Source: Lentisphaeria bacterium
GTDB lineage: Bacteria; Verrucomicrobiota; Lentisphaeria; Oligosphaerales; Oligosphaeraceae
DNA length: 5,478 bases
Assembly: GCA_016302725.1 (NCBI GenBank)
Contig: JAEDNB010000144.1
Span: 1 to 5,478 of the forward strand
Direction: 5' to 3'
Shown here: positions 1 to 5,478 of the stretch, piece by piece
How the letters are laid out: every line of letters begins with the position of its first letter
Numbering within the stretch: the first letter of the stretch is position 1
Made by a program: the position numbers and the translations under genes
The notes under the pieces: model-generated
Database searches by the model: none
Told to the model about the DNA's origin: nothing
Seen by the model: the letters and a program-made list of their open reading frames with translations, nothing else

Positions 1-1
1 C

Positions 2-904
2 GCCCAGGTCATCTACAACGAAAACAACTGGTCCACCAGCATCTCCGGCGTGGGCCTGGGCTTCCCCGTGGTGCGGGGATGGAACGTGGGAGAGGGCAGC
101 TTCTTCAGCGAAGATGACATCCAAAGCGGACGACGGGTCCTGATTCTGGGGCAAACCGTGGTGGACAATCTCTTCCCCAACGGGGAAAACCCCATCGGCA
201 AGAACATCCGGGTCCGCAACATGGCCTTCAAGGTGATCGGCGTCATGGAGAAAAAGGGCTCCAACTCCATGGGACAGGACCAGGACGACGCCCTGCTGAT
301 GCCCTACACCACCGTGAAACGCACCATCCAGCGCAGCACGTTCAACAACGTCAACCAACTCCTGGTCTCCCTGCACTCCATGGACGACCTGGAGGAGGCC
401 AAAACCGAGTTCACCGGCCTGTTGCGGCAACGCCATCGCCTTCCCGAAGCCAAGGAGAACGACTTTGTCATCCGGGACATGACAGAGATCACGGAGATGA
501 TGACCACCATCACCTCCACCATCACCCTTCTCCTGGGGGCCGTGGCCTCCATCTCCCTCCTGGTGGGCGGCATTGGCATCATGAACATCATGCTGGTCTC
601 CGTCACGGAGCGCACCAAGGAGATTGGCTTGCGCATGGCCATTGGAGCCCGTCCCGGGGACATTCTGCTACAGTTCCTCCTGGAGGCCATGACCCTCTCC
701 TGCGTGGGCGGTTTTCTGGGAGCCCTCCTGGGGATCATAGGGGCCCGAATGATCGGCAACATCCAGAATTGGCCGATTGTCATCACGGAGAGTTCAGTGA
801 TTCTGGCCTTTGCCTTCTCGGCGGTGGTGGGCATCTTCTTCGGTTTCTATCCCGCCTACCGGGCCAGCCGGCTGAATCCCATTGATTGCCTGCGATACGA
901 ATAG
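2..904 (+). CDS. MacB-like ABC transporter permease, FtsX family (5' partial)
   Basis: This is the C-terminal 300 residues of an inner-membrane permease of the MacB/FtsX class. These proteins use cytoplasmic ATP hydrolysis to drive a periplasmic mechanism that exports macrolides, peptides, lipoproteins or other substrates, usually with an adaptor and an outer-membrane channel. The frame is open from base 2, so the start lies outside the window. Visible residues 1-150 are the end of the periplasmic MacB_PCD domain, with the family landmarks VRGWNVGEGSFFSEDD, VLILGQTVVDNLFP, NPIGKNIRV and GQDQDD. Three membrane segments follow at about 168-198, 222-250 and 264-286. The loop after the first holds the typical SVTERTKEIGLRMAIGARP, and the tail ends in the typical PAYRASRLNPIDCLRYE. 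Whether an ATPase domain is fused upstream, as in MacB itself, cannot be seen. The substrate is unknown. The family call is firm; the exact subfamily is not. Confidence 0.93.
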   Translation, partial: AQVIYNENNWSTSISGVGLGFPVVRGWNVGEGSFFSEDDIQSGRRVLILGQTVVDNLFPNGENPIGKNIRVRNMAFKVIGVMEKKGSNSMGQDQDDALLMPYTTVKRTIQRSTFNNVNQLLVSLHSMDDLEEAKTEFTGLLRQRHRLPEAKENDFVIRDMTEITEMMTTITSTITLLLGAVASISLLVGGIGIMNIMLVSVTERTKEIGLRMAIGARPGDILLQFLLEAMTLSCVGGFLGALLGIIGARMIGNIQNWPIVITESSVILAFAFSAVVGIFFGFYPAYRASRLNPIDCLRYE

Positions 905-917
905 GAGGCGGGGCGAC

Positions 918-959
918 AAAAGAAGGGCGGGCCATGCCGAAGCATGGCCCGCCCTTTTT
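918..959. terminator. Bidirectional Rho-independent terminator between convergent genes
   Basis: A perfect 13-bp inverted repeat (925-937 with 942-954, arm GGGCGGGCCATGC) encloses a CGAA tetraloop. On the plus strand it is followed by TTTTT at 955-959. On the minus strand the hairpin is followed by TTCTTTT (complement of 918-924). It lies 20 bp after the permease stop and about 30 bp past the stop of the minus-strand thiaminase-like gene, so one structure can end both transcripts. Confidence 0.9.
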
Positions 960-985
960 GCGTTTTGCGCGTTGTCCCCGGAGTC

Positions 986-2098
986 CTACTGGATATCCAG
1001 TCCCAGGCTCTTCTGGCAGAGGCTTCCCAGTTCCCGGAGCGTCTCCCTGGCCTGCTTGTCCAGCCCGAAGAAAGTGCACTGGGGATTTTGGAGTTCGGCG
1101 AGGAGTTTGGCATAGAAGGGGTCCTGGTGCGCCAGTTTTTGGAGGATGGAGGGTCTGGCGGGCAGGAGGTACTGCATGGACTTTCCCTGGGGGGCGATGG
1201 AGCGTTCCATCACCGCCGGGCTGGTCATCAAGGCCAGGAGCCGGAGGGCGTCGGCCTGTTTTTCCCGGGGGCACTTTGCGGAGAGGGAATAGAGATTCAC
1301 GTAGTAGGCGTGGTCAGCCTGGGGCATTCGTTTCAGTTGGAGGGAATTCCTGGCCTCGGGGGTCAAGTGTGCGGCGGCCTCCGGGTAGCCATAGAGGAAG
1401 CGTCCTCCGCCCTGGGCGAAGGCCTTTTCCCGGAAGGAGGGGTCGTCTTCCTTCCAGAGTTGCACCTGTTCGGGGCGTCCCATGGCCACCATGGCCTTCA
1501 GTTCCTCCAGGGCGGCCTGCCGGGAGCCCAATGCCTTCTCCAGTTTGGCGGCGAAGATGGAGACCGTCGCCACGGATTCCAGGGAGGCATAGAGCCCCTC
1601 TCCGGGAGGCAGGAGCAGCCCCTCGCCGGAAGGGGTGCCGCATTTCTGGAGGAGTTCGGCCATGGTCTGCGCCTCCTGGGCGGCCTGGTCTCCCTGGCGA
1701 TAGAAGAGGAAGGAGGCGCAAGTCATGGCGGGAACCCCATACAGCCTGCCCTCCCGCAGGCCCGCCTGGCGGGCAAAGGGAAAGAAATCCTGGTCCTGCA
1801 GCATTTCCGGGGGCAGGGGCAAGAGGCGCCCCTCCGCCAGGTAGGACTCCAGATAGAGGGGATCCGTGGGGAGGATGTCCAGATTTTCCGGGAAGGGATC
1901 CACGTAGTAGTCATAGGGCACCACCTGGATTTCCCGGGTCTCTCCTTGGGCTTTCCAGGCTTGCCGCAACGTCGCCTCAAAATGCGCCAGATCGGGCACG
2001 TAGGGATAGAGGGCGATGCGCAGGGGTTCCGACGCGGAAAGCAGGGTCGCGAAGAAGAGAAGGAAGAGGCAAAGAGGGAAGGGGAGATGGCGTTTCAT
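986..2098 (-). CDS. Secreted thiaminase I (thiamine pyridinylase) homologue
   Basis: Thiaminase I cleaves thiamine by displacing the thiazole with a base or nucleophile through a covalent Cys-pyrimidine intermediate. It has a periplasmic-binding-protein fold. This 370-aa protein has the family's length and, by recalled comparison with the Paenibacillus thiaminolyticus enzyme, its landmarks in order: LRIALYPYVPD (26-36), ENLDILPTDPLYLESYL (71-87), RLLPLP (91-96), GRLYGVPAMTCASFLFYRQGD (117-137), GRFLYGYPEAAAH (232-244), QYLLPAR (309-315) and a C-terminal TFFGLDKQAR segment. Cys127 aligns with the nucleophilic Cys, and Glu240 in the GYPE motif with the catalytic Glu. Residues 1-22 form a hydrophobic signal peptide with likely cleavage after Ala22 and no lipobox Cys, so the product is periplasmic or secreted. 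The ATG at 2098 is chosen because it begins that signal peptide; no Shine-Dalgarno is visible before it. The gene is monocistronic here and has no thiamine gene beside it. The alternative is a solute-binding protein for a thiamine-like ligand. Confidence 0.8.
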   Translation of the reverse strand: MKRHLPFPLCLFLLFFATLLSASEPLRIALYPYVPDLAHFEATLRQAWKAQGETREIQVVPYDYYVDPFPENLDILPTDPLYLESYLAEGRLLPLPPEMLQDQDFFPFARQAGLREGRLYGVPAMTCASFLFYRQGDQAAQEAQTMAELLQKCGTPSGEGLLLPPGEGLYASLESVATVSIFAAKLEKALGSRQAALEELKAMVAMGRPEQVQLWKEDDPSFREKAFAQGGGRFLYGYPEAAAHLTPEARNSLQLKRMPQADHAYYVNLYSLSAKCPREKQADALRLLALMTSPAVMERSIAPQGKSMQYLLPARPSILQKLAHQDPFYAKLLAELQNPQCTFFGLDKQARETLRELGSLCQKSLGLDIQ

Positions 2099-2410
2099 GG
2101 GAGTTGCAGAGACACGAGGGAGGGAATGCCCGAGGGCGGGGCGGGCCTTTCCCGGGACAGGGAGCCTCGCCCGTCCAAGGGAAGCCCGGTGGCGGCGCAG
2201 AAGAGGGAAGGGAATGCCCCTCCCGGCGGAAAGCCCATAGCATAATCCCCCCGGGAAGACCTGCCCCGCACCGAAGACGGAAATGCCCCCCCATCATTGC
2301 CGACTGGTAATCCTGCGGCATACTTTCCGTCACATGGCGGGGATATCCTATGGAAAAGGACGGGTGGAGCCCCCGTCCGCCTCTCCGTCTGCCTTCCGCG
2401 TACCACCACC
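2099..2410. other. Divergent intergenic region, no gene found
   Basis: This 312-bp spacer separates the starts of the thiaminase-like gene (leftward) and the sulfatase-fold gene (rightward), so it must hold the promoters of both. It contains a 10-bp direct repeat, GGGAATGCCC, at 2122-2131 and 2210-2219. A weak minus-strand -10 candidate, TATGCT, sits at 2244-2239, but no convincing -35 goes with it. Neither start codon has a purine-rich Shine-Dalgarno at the usual distance. I found no TPP riboswitch core, tRNA or terminator-like hairpin. The open frames crossing it are shadows of GC-rich sequence. Confidence 0.6.
2297..2324 (+). promoter_or_regulatory. Possible sigma-70 promoter of the sulfatase-fold/PAP2 operon
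   Basis: TTGCCG at 2297-2302 (4 of 6 to the -35 consensus) is separated by 16 bp from CATACT at 2319-2324 (4 of 6 to the -10 consensus). It lies in one of the few less GC-rich stretches of the spacer. Transcription would start near 2331, giving an untranslated leader of about 80 nt before the ATG at 2411. This rests on sequence resemblance only. Confidence 0.35.
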
Positions 2411-4423
2411 ATGAGCCAGACCATCTTCTATCTCTGCCAAAAACTCTCCAAGAAATTTCCCGGCGGGCTGCTGGGGCTTATCCTTCTTGGGGGGGCAGCG
2501 CTCCTCTCCTTTTTCCTCACCAGGGTCGCCATCGCCCTCCTCTCCGGCGGGGAGTGGGAGCGCTCCCTCCCCCTCCTTCTCCTCACCTTCGCCGTCGGCG
2601 CCCTCTCCGACCTGGTGGCCGCCGGCTGGATGTTCGCCCCCCTGGCACTCCTCCTCGCCCTGGTCCCCCGCCGCTGGACCAAGGGACGACGACTCCTCTG
2701 CCTGGGGGCATTGGCCCTCCACTTCTTCCTGCTCCTCTTCCTCGCCACGGCGGAACTCCTCTTCTGGGACGAATTCCACTCCCGCCTGAACTTCATCGCG
2801 GTGGACTACCTGGCCTACACCACGGAGGTGACCGCCAACATCTGGCAATCCTACCCCGTGGGAAAGGTCCTCCTCGCCATCCTCCTCCTTGCCCTGGGGG
2901 CGGCCTGGCTCTGCCAGCGCTACAGCCTCCTCTACCGACGCTGGGAAGAGGCCCAGGACTCCTGCCGGAAAGGCCTCATCGCCCTGGGAATCTACCTCTT
3001 CGCCCTGGGCGCCCTCACCCTCCTCGCCCCCCCGGGGGACCTCACACGGCTCTTCCGGGGAAACCACATCCAGGCGGAGGCGGCCGGCAACGGGCTGCTC
3101 TCCCTGGCCAGGGCATTCTACCACAATTCCCTGAAATACGAACAGTTCTACCTCACCATGCCACGCCAGGAAAACTCCCAGGCCCTGAGGGAGGAACTCG
3201 CCGCAGACGGCGGGGAATTCCTCTCCGGACAATGCCTGGACATCCGGCGCGCCCTCGCCTCCCCCAGGGAGGAAAAGCAGTGGAATGTGGTCCTCATCCT
3301 GGAGGAAAGCCTCAGCGCCGCCTTCACGGGATGCCTGGGCGGAAAACCTGACAAGACCTTCACCCCAAACCTGGACGCCCTGGCCCAGGAAGGAATGCTC
3401 TGGACCCGCTGCTTCGCCTCCGGCACCCGCACCGTCCGAGGCCTGGAAGCCATCCAACTCTCCATCCCCCCCACCCCCGGACAGTCCCTGGTGAAACGCC
3501 CCCACCCCGAAGGCTATTTCTCCCTGGGACACCTCTTCCGGCAAAAGGGATATGCAAACACCTTCCTCTACGGGGGCGACAGCCGCTTCGATGGAATGAA
3601 GGCCTTCTTCCAGGGAAACGGCTATGAAGTCCAGGACGCGCGCTCCCCACTCTCCCAGCCCAAGACCTTCTCCAATGCCTGGGGTGCCTGCGACCAGGAC
3701 CTCCTCCAATGGGCACTGGACGACGCCGACCGCCGCCATAGCCAAGGCACCCCCTTCCACCAATTCATCCTCACCACCTCCAACCACCGCCCCTACACCT
3801 TCCCCCAGGGAGTCCTGGACGCCCCACAATTCCGTCGCTTCGCCGCCGTGGAATACAGCGATTTCGCCCTGGGAGAGTATTTCCGCAAGGCCAGGGAAAA
3901 GCCCTGGTTCGCCAACACCCTCTTCATCCTCCTGGCCGACCACTGCCACAGCACCAGCGGCAGGGCGGCCCTCCCCCTGGACAAATACCACATCCCCGTC
4001 CTCTTCTACAACCCCCTCCTGCTCCCCCCCTCCAGGATCCAGGCGGTCTGCAGCCAAATCGACCTGGCGCCCACCCTCTTCTCCCTCATGGACTGGGACT
4101 ATGAAAGTTCCTTCCTGGGCATGGATGTCCGCCGGCTCCCCCCCAACGGGGGACGTGCCTTCCCGGGCACCTTCCAGCATCTGGGGTTCCTGGACGGCGC
4201 CACCGGGAAACTCATCACCCTGTATCCCGGGAGGCGGGCGGAGGTTTCCCAATGGGATTTGTCCGTCCCCTTCGTCCAGGTCCAGGAGGCGCGTCCTGCG
4301 GAGAAGGGGGATGCCCTCCTTCGGCGCGCCATCCTCTTCTACCAGGGCACCAGCCTGCGCCACCAGATGCTCCTGGACCGCTGGGGAACCTTTGCCTCCC
4401 CGGGGGAGGAGTCCGGAAAATGA
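2411..4423 (+). CDS. LTA synthase family (sulfatase-fold) membrane phosphotransferase
   Basis: This is a 670-aa membrane enzyme of the LtaS/OpgB alkaline-phosphatase-fold group. Family members transfer glycerol phosphate or a related head group from a phospholipid to a glycan or lipid acceptor outside the inner membrane. About five membrane segments lie in residues 18-45, 52-70, 72-86, 95-118 and 151-168, with another hydrophobic stretch at 188-206. The linker carries the conserved stretch DEFHSRLNFIAVDYLAYTTE (120-139). The catalytic domain runs from about 291 to 575. Expected metal and active-site residues are Glu299 (LEESLSA), the nucleophile Thr341 (GTRTVRG), His459 (TSNHRPY) and Asp510-His511 (LLADHCH). 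A GGDSRFDGMKAFFQGNGY signature occurs at 388-405. The ATG at 2411 directly precedes the first membrane helix; in-frame upstream sequence has only a TTG inside the putative promoter. No Shine-Dalgarno is evident. It overlaps the PAP2 gene by 4 bp. The acceptor and donor are unknown; phosphoethanolamine transfer is a less likely alternative. Confidence 0.9.
   Translation: MSQTIFYLCQKLSKKFPGGLLGLILLGGAALLSFFLTRVAIALLSGGEWERSLPLLLLTFAVGALSDLVAAGWMFAPLALLLALVPRRWTKGRRLLCLGALALHFFLLLFLATAELLFWDEFHSRLNFIAVDYLAYTTEVTANIWQSYPVGKVLLAILLLALGAAWLCQRYSLLYRRWEEAQDSCRKGLIALGIYLFALGALTLLAPPGDLTRLFRGNHIQAEAAGNGLLSLARAFYHNSLKYEQFYLTMPRQENSQALREELAADGGEFLSGQCLDIRRALASPREEKQWNVVLILEESLSAAFTGCLGGKPDKTFTPNLDALAQEGMLWTRCFASGTRTVRGLEAIQLSIPPTPGQSLVKRPHPEGYFSLGHLFRQKGYANTFLYGGDSRFDGMKAFFQGNGYEVQDARSPLSQPKTFSNAWGACDQDLLQWALDDADRRHSQGTPFHQFILTTSNHRPYTFPQGVLDAPQFRRFAAVEYSDFALGEYFRKAREKPWFANTLFILLADHCHSTSGRAALPLDKYHIPVLFYNPLLLPPSRIQAVCSQIDLAPTLFSLMDWDYESSFLGMDVRRLPPNGGRAFPGTFQHLGFLDGATGKLITLYPGRRAEVSQWDLSVPFVQVQEARPAEKGDALLRRAILFYQGTSLRHQMLLDRWGTFASPGEESGK
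4405..4411 (+). promoter_or_regulatory. Shine-Dalgarno of the PAP2 gene inside the preceding gene
   Basis: GGAGGAG ends 8 nt before the ATG at 4420 and lies within the last codons of the sulfatase-fold gene. It fixes the PAP2 start at the ATGA overlap rather than at the open frame further upstream, and it supports coupled translation. It contrasts with the two other starts in the window, which lack such a site. Confidence 0.8.
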
Positions 4424-5184
4424 GCCCCCCGACCACTTCCCTACCTGGCCGGCAAAGGGATTGGCTCTTCCGGGGATGGACCTCCTGGGCCATCCCCCTC
4501 GCCCTCCTCGCCCTGACCATCCTCCTGGCGGAAACCACCCCCTGGGATGAACAGATCCAAAATCTCTTCTACTCCCCGGAACGGGGGTGGCTCCTGACCC
4601 TGGACAAGCACCGGGGCTTTGGGCTGGTCTACTACACCATCCCCGTCCGCCTCATCGGGGCCGTTTCCGGACTCCTCCTCCTTTCCGCCCTCTGGAGCCT
4701 TGCCAAGACCCGGCGTTTCCCCTGGAAGCGGGCCTATGTCCTCCTCTGCATGGCGGCGATTCCCACCCTGGTGGCCAATCTGAAGTCCCGAAACAGCATG
4801 CCCTACCCCAAGAAAATCCTCCAATATGGGGGAACCTGCCCCAAGCGCTCCCTTCTCCAAGCGTTCCGCACCCGCAGGGAGCCCAACGGGAAACGCTTCC
4901 ACGGCTGGCCTGCCGGCCATGCCAGCGGAGGATTCTCCCTCATGGGACTCGCCTTCTGTCCCGAGGACCCCCGAAAGCGCCGGTGGGGATTCGCCTTCTC
5001 CGCCGCCCTGGGAGGATTCATGGGACTCTGCCACACCATGGACGGAAACCACTTCTTCAGCCATACCCTGGTCTCCTTTTTCCTCGCCTGGCTCGTCGCC
5101 TCCCTCCTCTATCTCGCCGTACACGCCCTCCGGAAAAGATTTTCCGCGCATCCCCCAAAGGAACCCGTCCCACGCCCCTCCTGA
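4420..5184 (+). CDS. PAP2-family membrane phosphatase
   Basis: This is a 254-aa integral membrane protein of the PAP2 (type 2 phosphatidic acid phosphatase) superfamily, whose members hydrolyse lipid phosphates or pyrophosphates such as phosphatidylglycerol phosphate, undecaprenyl pyrophosphate or lipid A phosphates. Hydrophobic segments lie near residues 21-37, 70-95, 104-121, 170-180, 188-206 and 212-236. Lys122 and the PYPKKILQYGG segment correspond to the first motif. WPAGHASGGF (163-172) is the second, with His167 as the proton donor. DGNHFFSH (208-215) is the third, with His211 as the probable nucleophile. The third motif is atypical: His215 stands where the canonical form has Asp, and His205 where it has Arg, which resembles the HFLSH-type PAP2 subfamily. 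The start is fixed by the ATGA overlap with the sulfatase-fold gene and a strong Shine-Dalgarno. Pairing with that gene suggests envelope lipid or LPS modification, or recycling of its lipid product. The substrate cannot be read from sequence. Confidence 0.88.
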   Translation: MSPPTTSLPGRQRDWLFRGWTSWAIPLALLALTILLAETTPWDEQIQNLFYSPERGWLLTLDKHRGFGLVYYTIPVRLIGAVSGLLLLSALWSLAKTRRFPWKRAYVLLCMAAIPTLVANLKSRNSMPYPKKILQYGGTCPKRSLLQAFRTRREPNGKRFHGWPAGHASGGFSLMGLAFCPEDPRKRRWGFAFSAALGGFMGLCHTMDGNHFFSHTLVSFFLAWLVASLLYLAVHALRKRFSAHPPKEPVPRPS

Positions 5185-5323
5185 AACCCGCCCCACGCCC
5201 AGGGCGCACAGGAAGGGACGCGAAAAGCCAGAGTACGGACCGGCGCAGCCTCATCCCGCACACTTATTTCCCCTGTGCCGAAAATGTGACGACGGGCAAG
5301 CTTTTTACCCAGGGGGGAAAAGC

Positions 5324-5347
5324 AAAAAGAGGCGCCGGAGGCGCCTC
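5324..5347 (-). terminator. Rho-independent terminator downstream of tRNA-Thr
   Basis: A perfect 8-bp inverted repeat (5329-5336 with 5340-5347, arm GAGGCGCC) has a 3-nt loop. Read on the minus strand it is followed by TTTTT (complement of 5324-5328). It lies about 55 nt beyond the 3' end of the tRNA, which makes the tRNA the last gene of that transcript. On the plus strand no T-tract follows, so it is not an obvious terminator for the PAP2 operon. The rest of 5185-5402 shows no gene. Confidence 0.82.
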
Positions 5348-5402
5348 GAAAAGGAATCGTGTGATATATCTCAAGTGGTTTATTCCCAGCGCAGATACGT
5401 AA

Positions 5403-5478
5403 TGGAGCCAGAAGTCGGAATCGAACCGACGACCGCCTGATTACAAGTCAAGTGCTCTACCAACTGAGCTATTCTGGC
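5403..5478 (-). tRNA. tRNA-Thr (anticodon UGU), CCA encoded
   Basis: The minus strand folds into a complete 76-nt cloverleaf. The acceptor arm GCCAGAA pairs perfectly with TTCTGGC. The D stem is GCTC/GAGC with an AGTTGGTA loop. The anticodon stem is CTTGA/TCAGG with one G-U pair. The T stem GTCGG/CCGAC pairs perfectly around TTCGATT. The anticodon loop CTTGTAA gives UGU (plus-strand 5443-5445), which reads ACA and other ACN threonine codons. G1-C72, C2-G71, G35 and U36 agree with known threonine identity elements. The discriminator base is U73, and CCA is encoded at 5405-5403. The 5' end coincides with the window edge, so the promoter and any co-transcribed tRNAs are outside. Confidence 0.97.

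Noticed and set aside
903..937. AGGAGG overlapping the permease stop codon, suggesting a further downstream gene.
   Set aside because: The next ATG is at 934, about 25 nt away and inside the terminator hairpin; no plausible coding frame follows. It may be a relic or chance.
2122..2219. 10-bp direct repeat GGGAATGCCC, 88 bp apart, as a regulator binding site.
   Set aside because: It lies in a G/C-homopolymer-rich spacer where short repeats are expected by chance, and the copies do not flank a promoter in a recognisable way.
2099..2296. TPP riboswitch upstream of the thiaminase-like gene.
   Set aside because: Neither the CTGAGA core nor the second conserved arm of the TPP aptamer can be found on the minus strand.
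886..2310. Long plus-strand open frames (474 and 433 codons) across the thiaminase-like gene.
   Set aside because: Their translations are low-complexity Arg/Gly/Pro-rich or Gly/Leu/Gln-rich without domains, they run through the terminator hairpin, and the minus-strand frame has a signal peptide and conserved motifs.
2348..4363. 671-codon open frame on the minus strand opposite the sulfatase-fold gene.
   Set aside because: Its codons lie exactly opposite the sense codons, so it stays open only because the sense gene avoids TTA, CTA and TCA. Its translation is a Gly/Glu-rich string with no domain, while the plus-strand frame shows full family motifs.
5206..5278. 7-bp inverted repeat GCACAGG/CCTGTGC as a terminator of the PAP2 operon.
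   Set aside because: The loop would be about 59 nt and no T-tract follows, so it is not a credible terminator.
4826..5440. Plus-strand open frame ending in MEPEVGIEPTTA.
   Set aside because: The EVGIEPTT tail is the well-known false translation of the antisense strand of a tRNA, and the rest is a shadow of the PAP2 gene.
5403..5478. tRNA gene as an integration site of a mobile element.
   Set aside because: No integrase, no repeated tRNA 3' fragment and no composition break is visible within the window.

Overview
The window reads as chromosomal DNA of a Gram-negative bacterium. It is GC-rich with strongly C/G-ending codons. It carries a MacB/FtsX-type exporter permease, a secreted protein with a signal peptide, a membrane LTA-synthase-type sulfatase-fold transferase of the kind found in Gram-negatives, and a PAP2 phosphatase. 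The lineage cannot be fixed from this sequence alone. No insertion sequence, CRISPR array, integrase or phage gene was seen.

Layout: (1) 2-904, plus strand: the C-terminal 300 residues of a MacB-like ABC permease, cut by the left window edge. (2) 925-959: a perfect 13-bp hairpin with T-tracts on both sides, a shared terminator between convergent genes. (3) 986-2098, minus strand: a secreted 370-aa protein that I identify as a thiaminase I (thiamine pyridinylase) homologue, with the expected Cys and Glu of the active site. (4) 2099-2410: a 312-bp divergent intergenic region with a possible plus-strand promoter and no RNA gene. (5) 2411-4423 and 4420-5184, plus strand: a two-gene operon joined by an ATGA overlap, encoding an LTA-synthase/OpgB-like membrane transferase and a PAP2-family membrane phosphatase. 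(6) 5185-5402: a non-coding spacer holding the terminator of the next gene. (7) 5403-5478, minus strand: a complete tRNA-Thr(UGU) with encoded CCA.

Working together: the two overlapping plus-strand genes are very probably co-translated. They fit a cell-envelope modification pair, in which one enzyme moves a phospholipid head group onto a periplasmic or outer-membrane acceptor and the other hydrolyses a lipid phosphate or pyrophosphate. The thiaminase-like gene is a separate transcript with no thiamine gene or recognisable TPP riboswitch beside it, so its role (thiamine salvage, competition, or another substrate) is open. It is the most unusual item in the window. I saw nothing that amounts to a wholly new multi-gene system.
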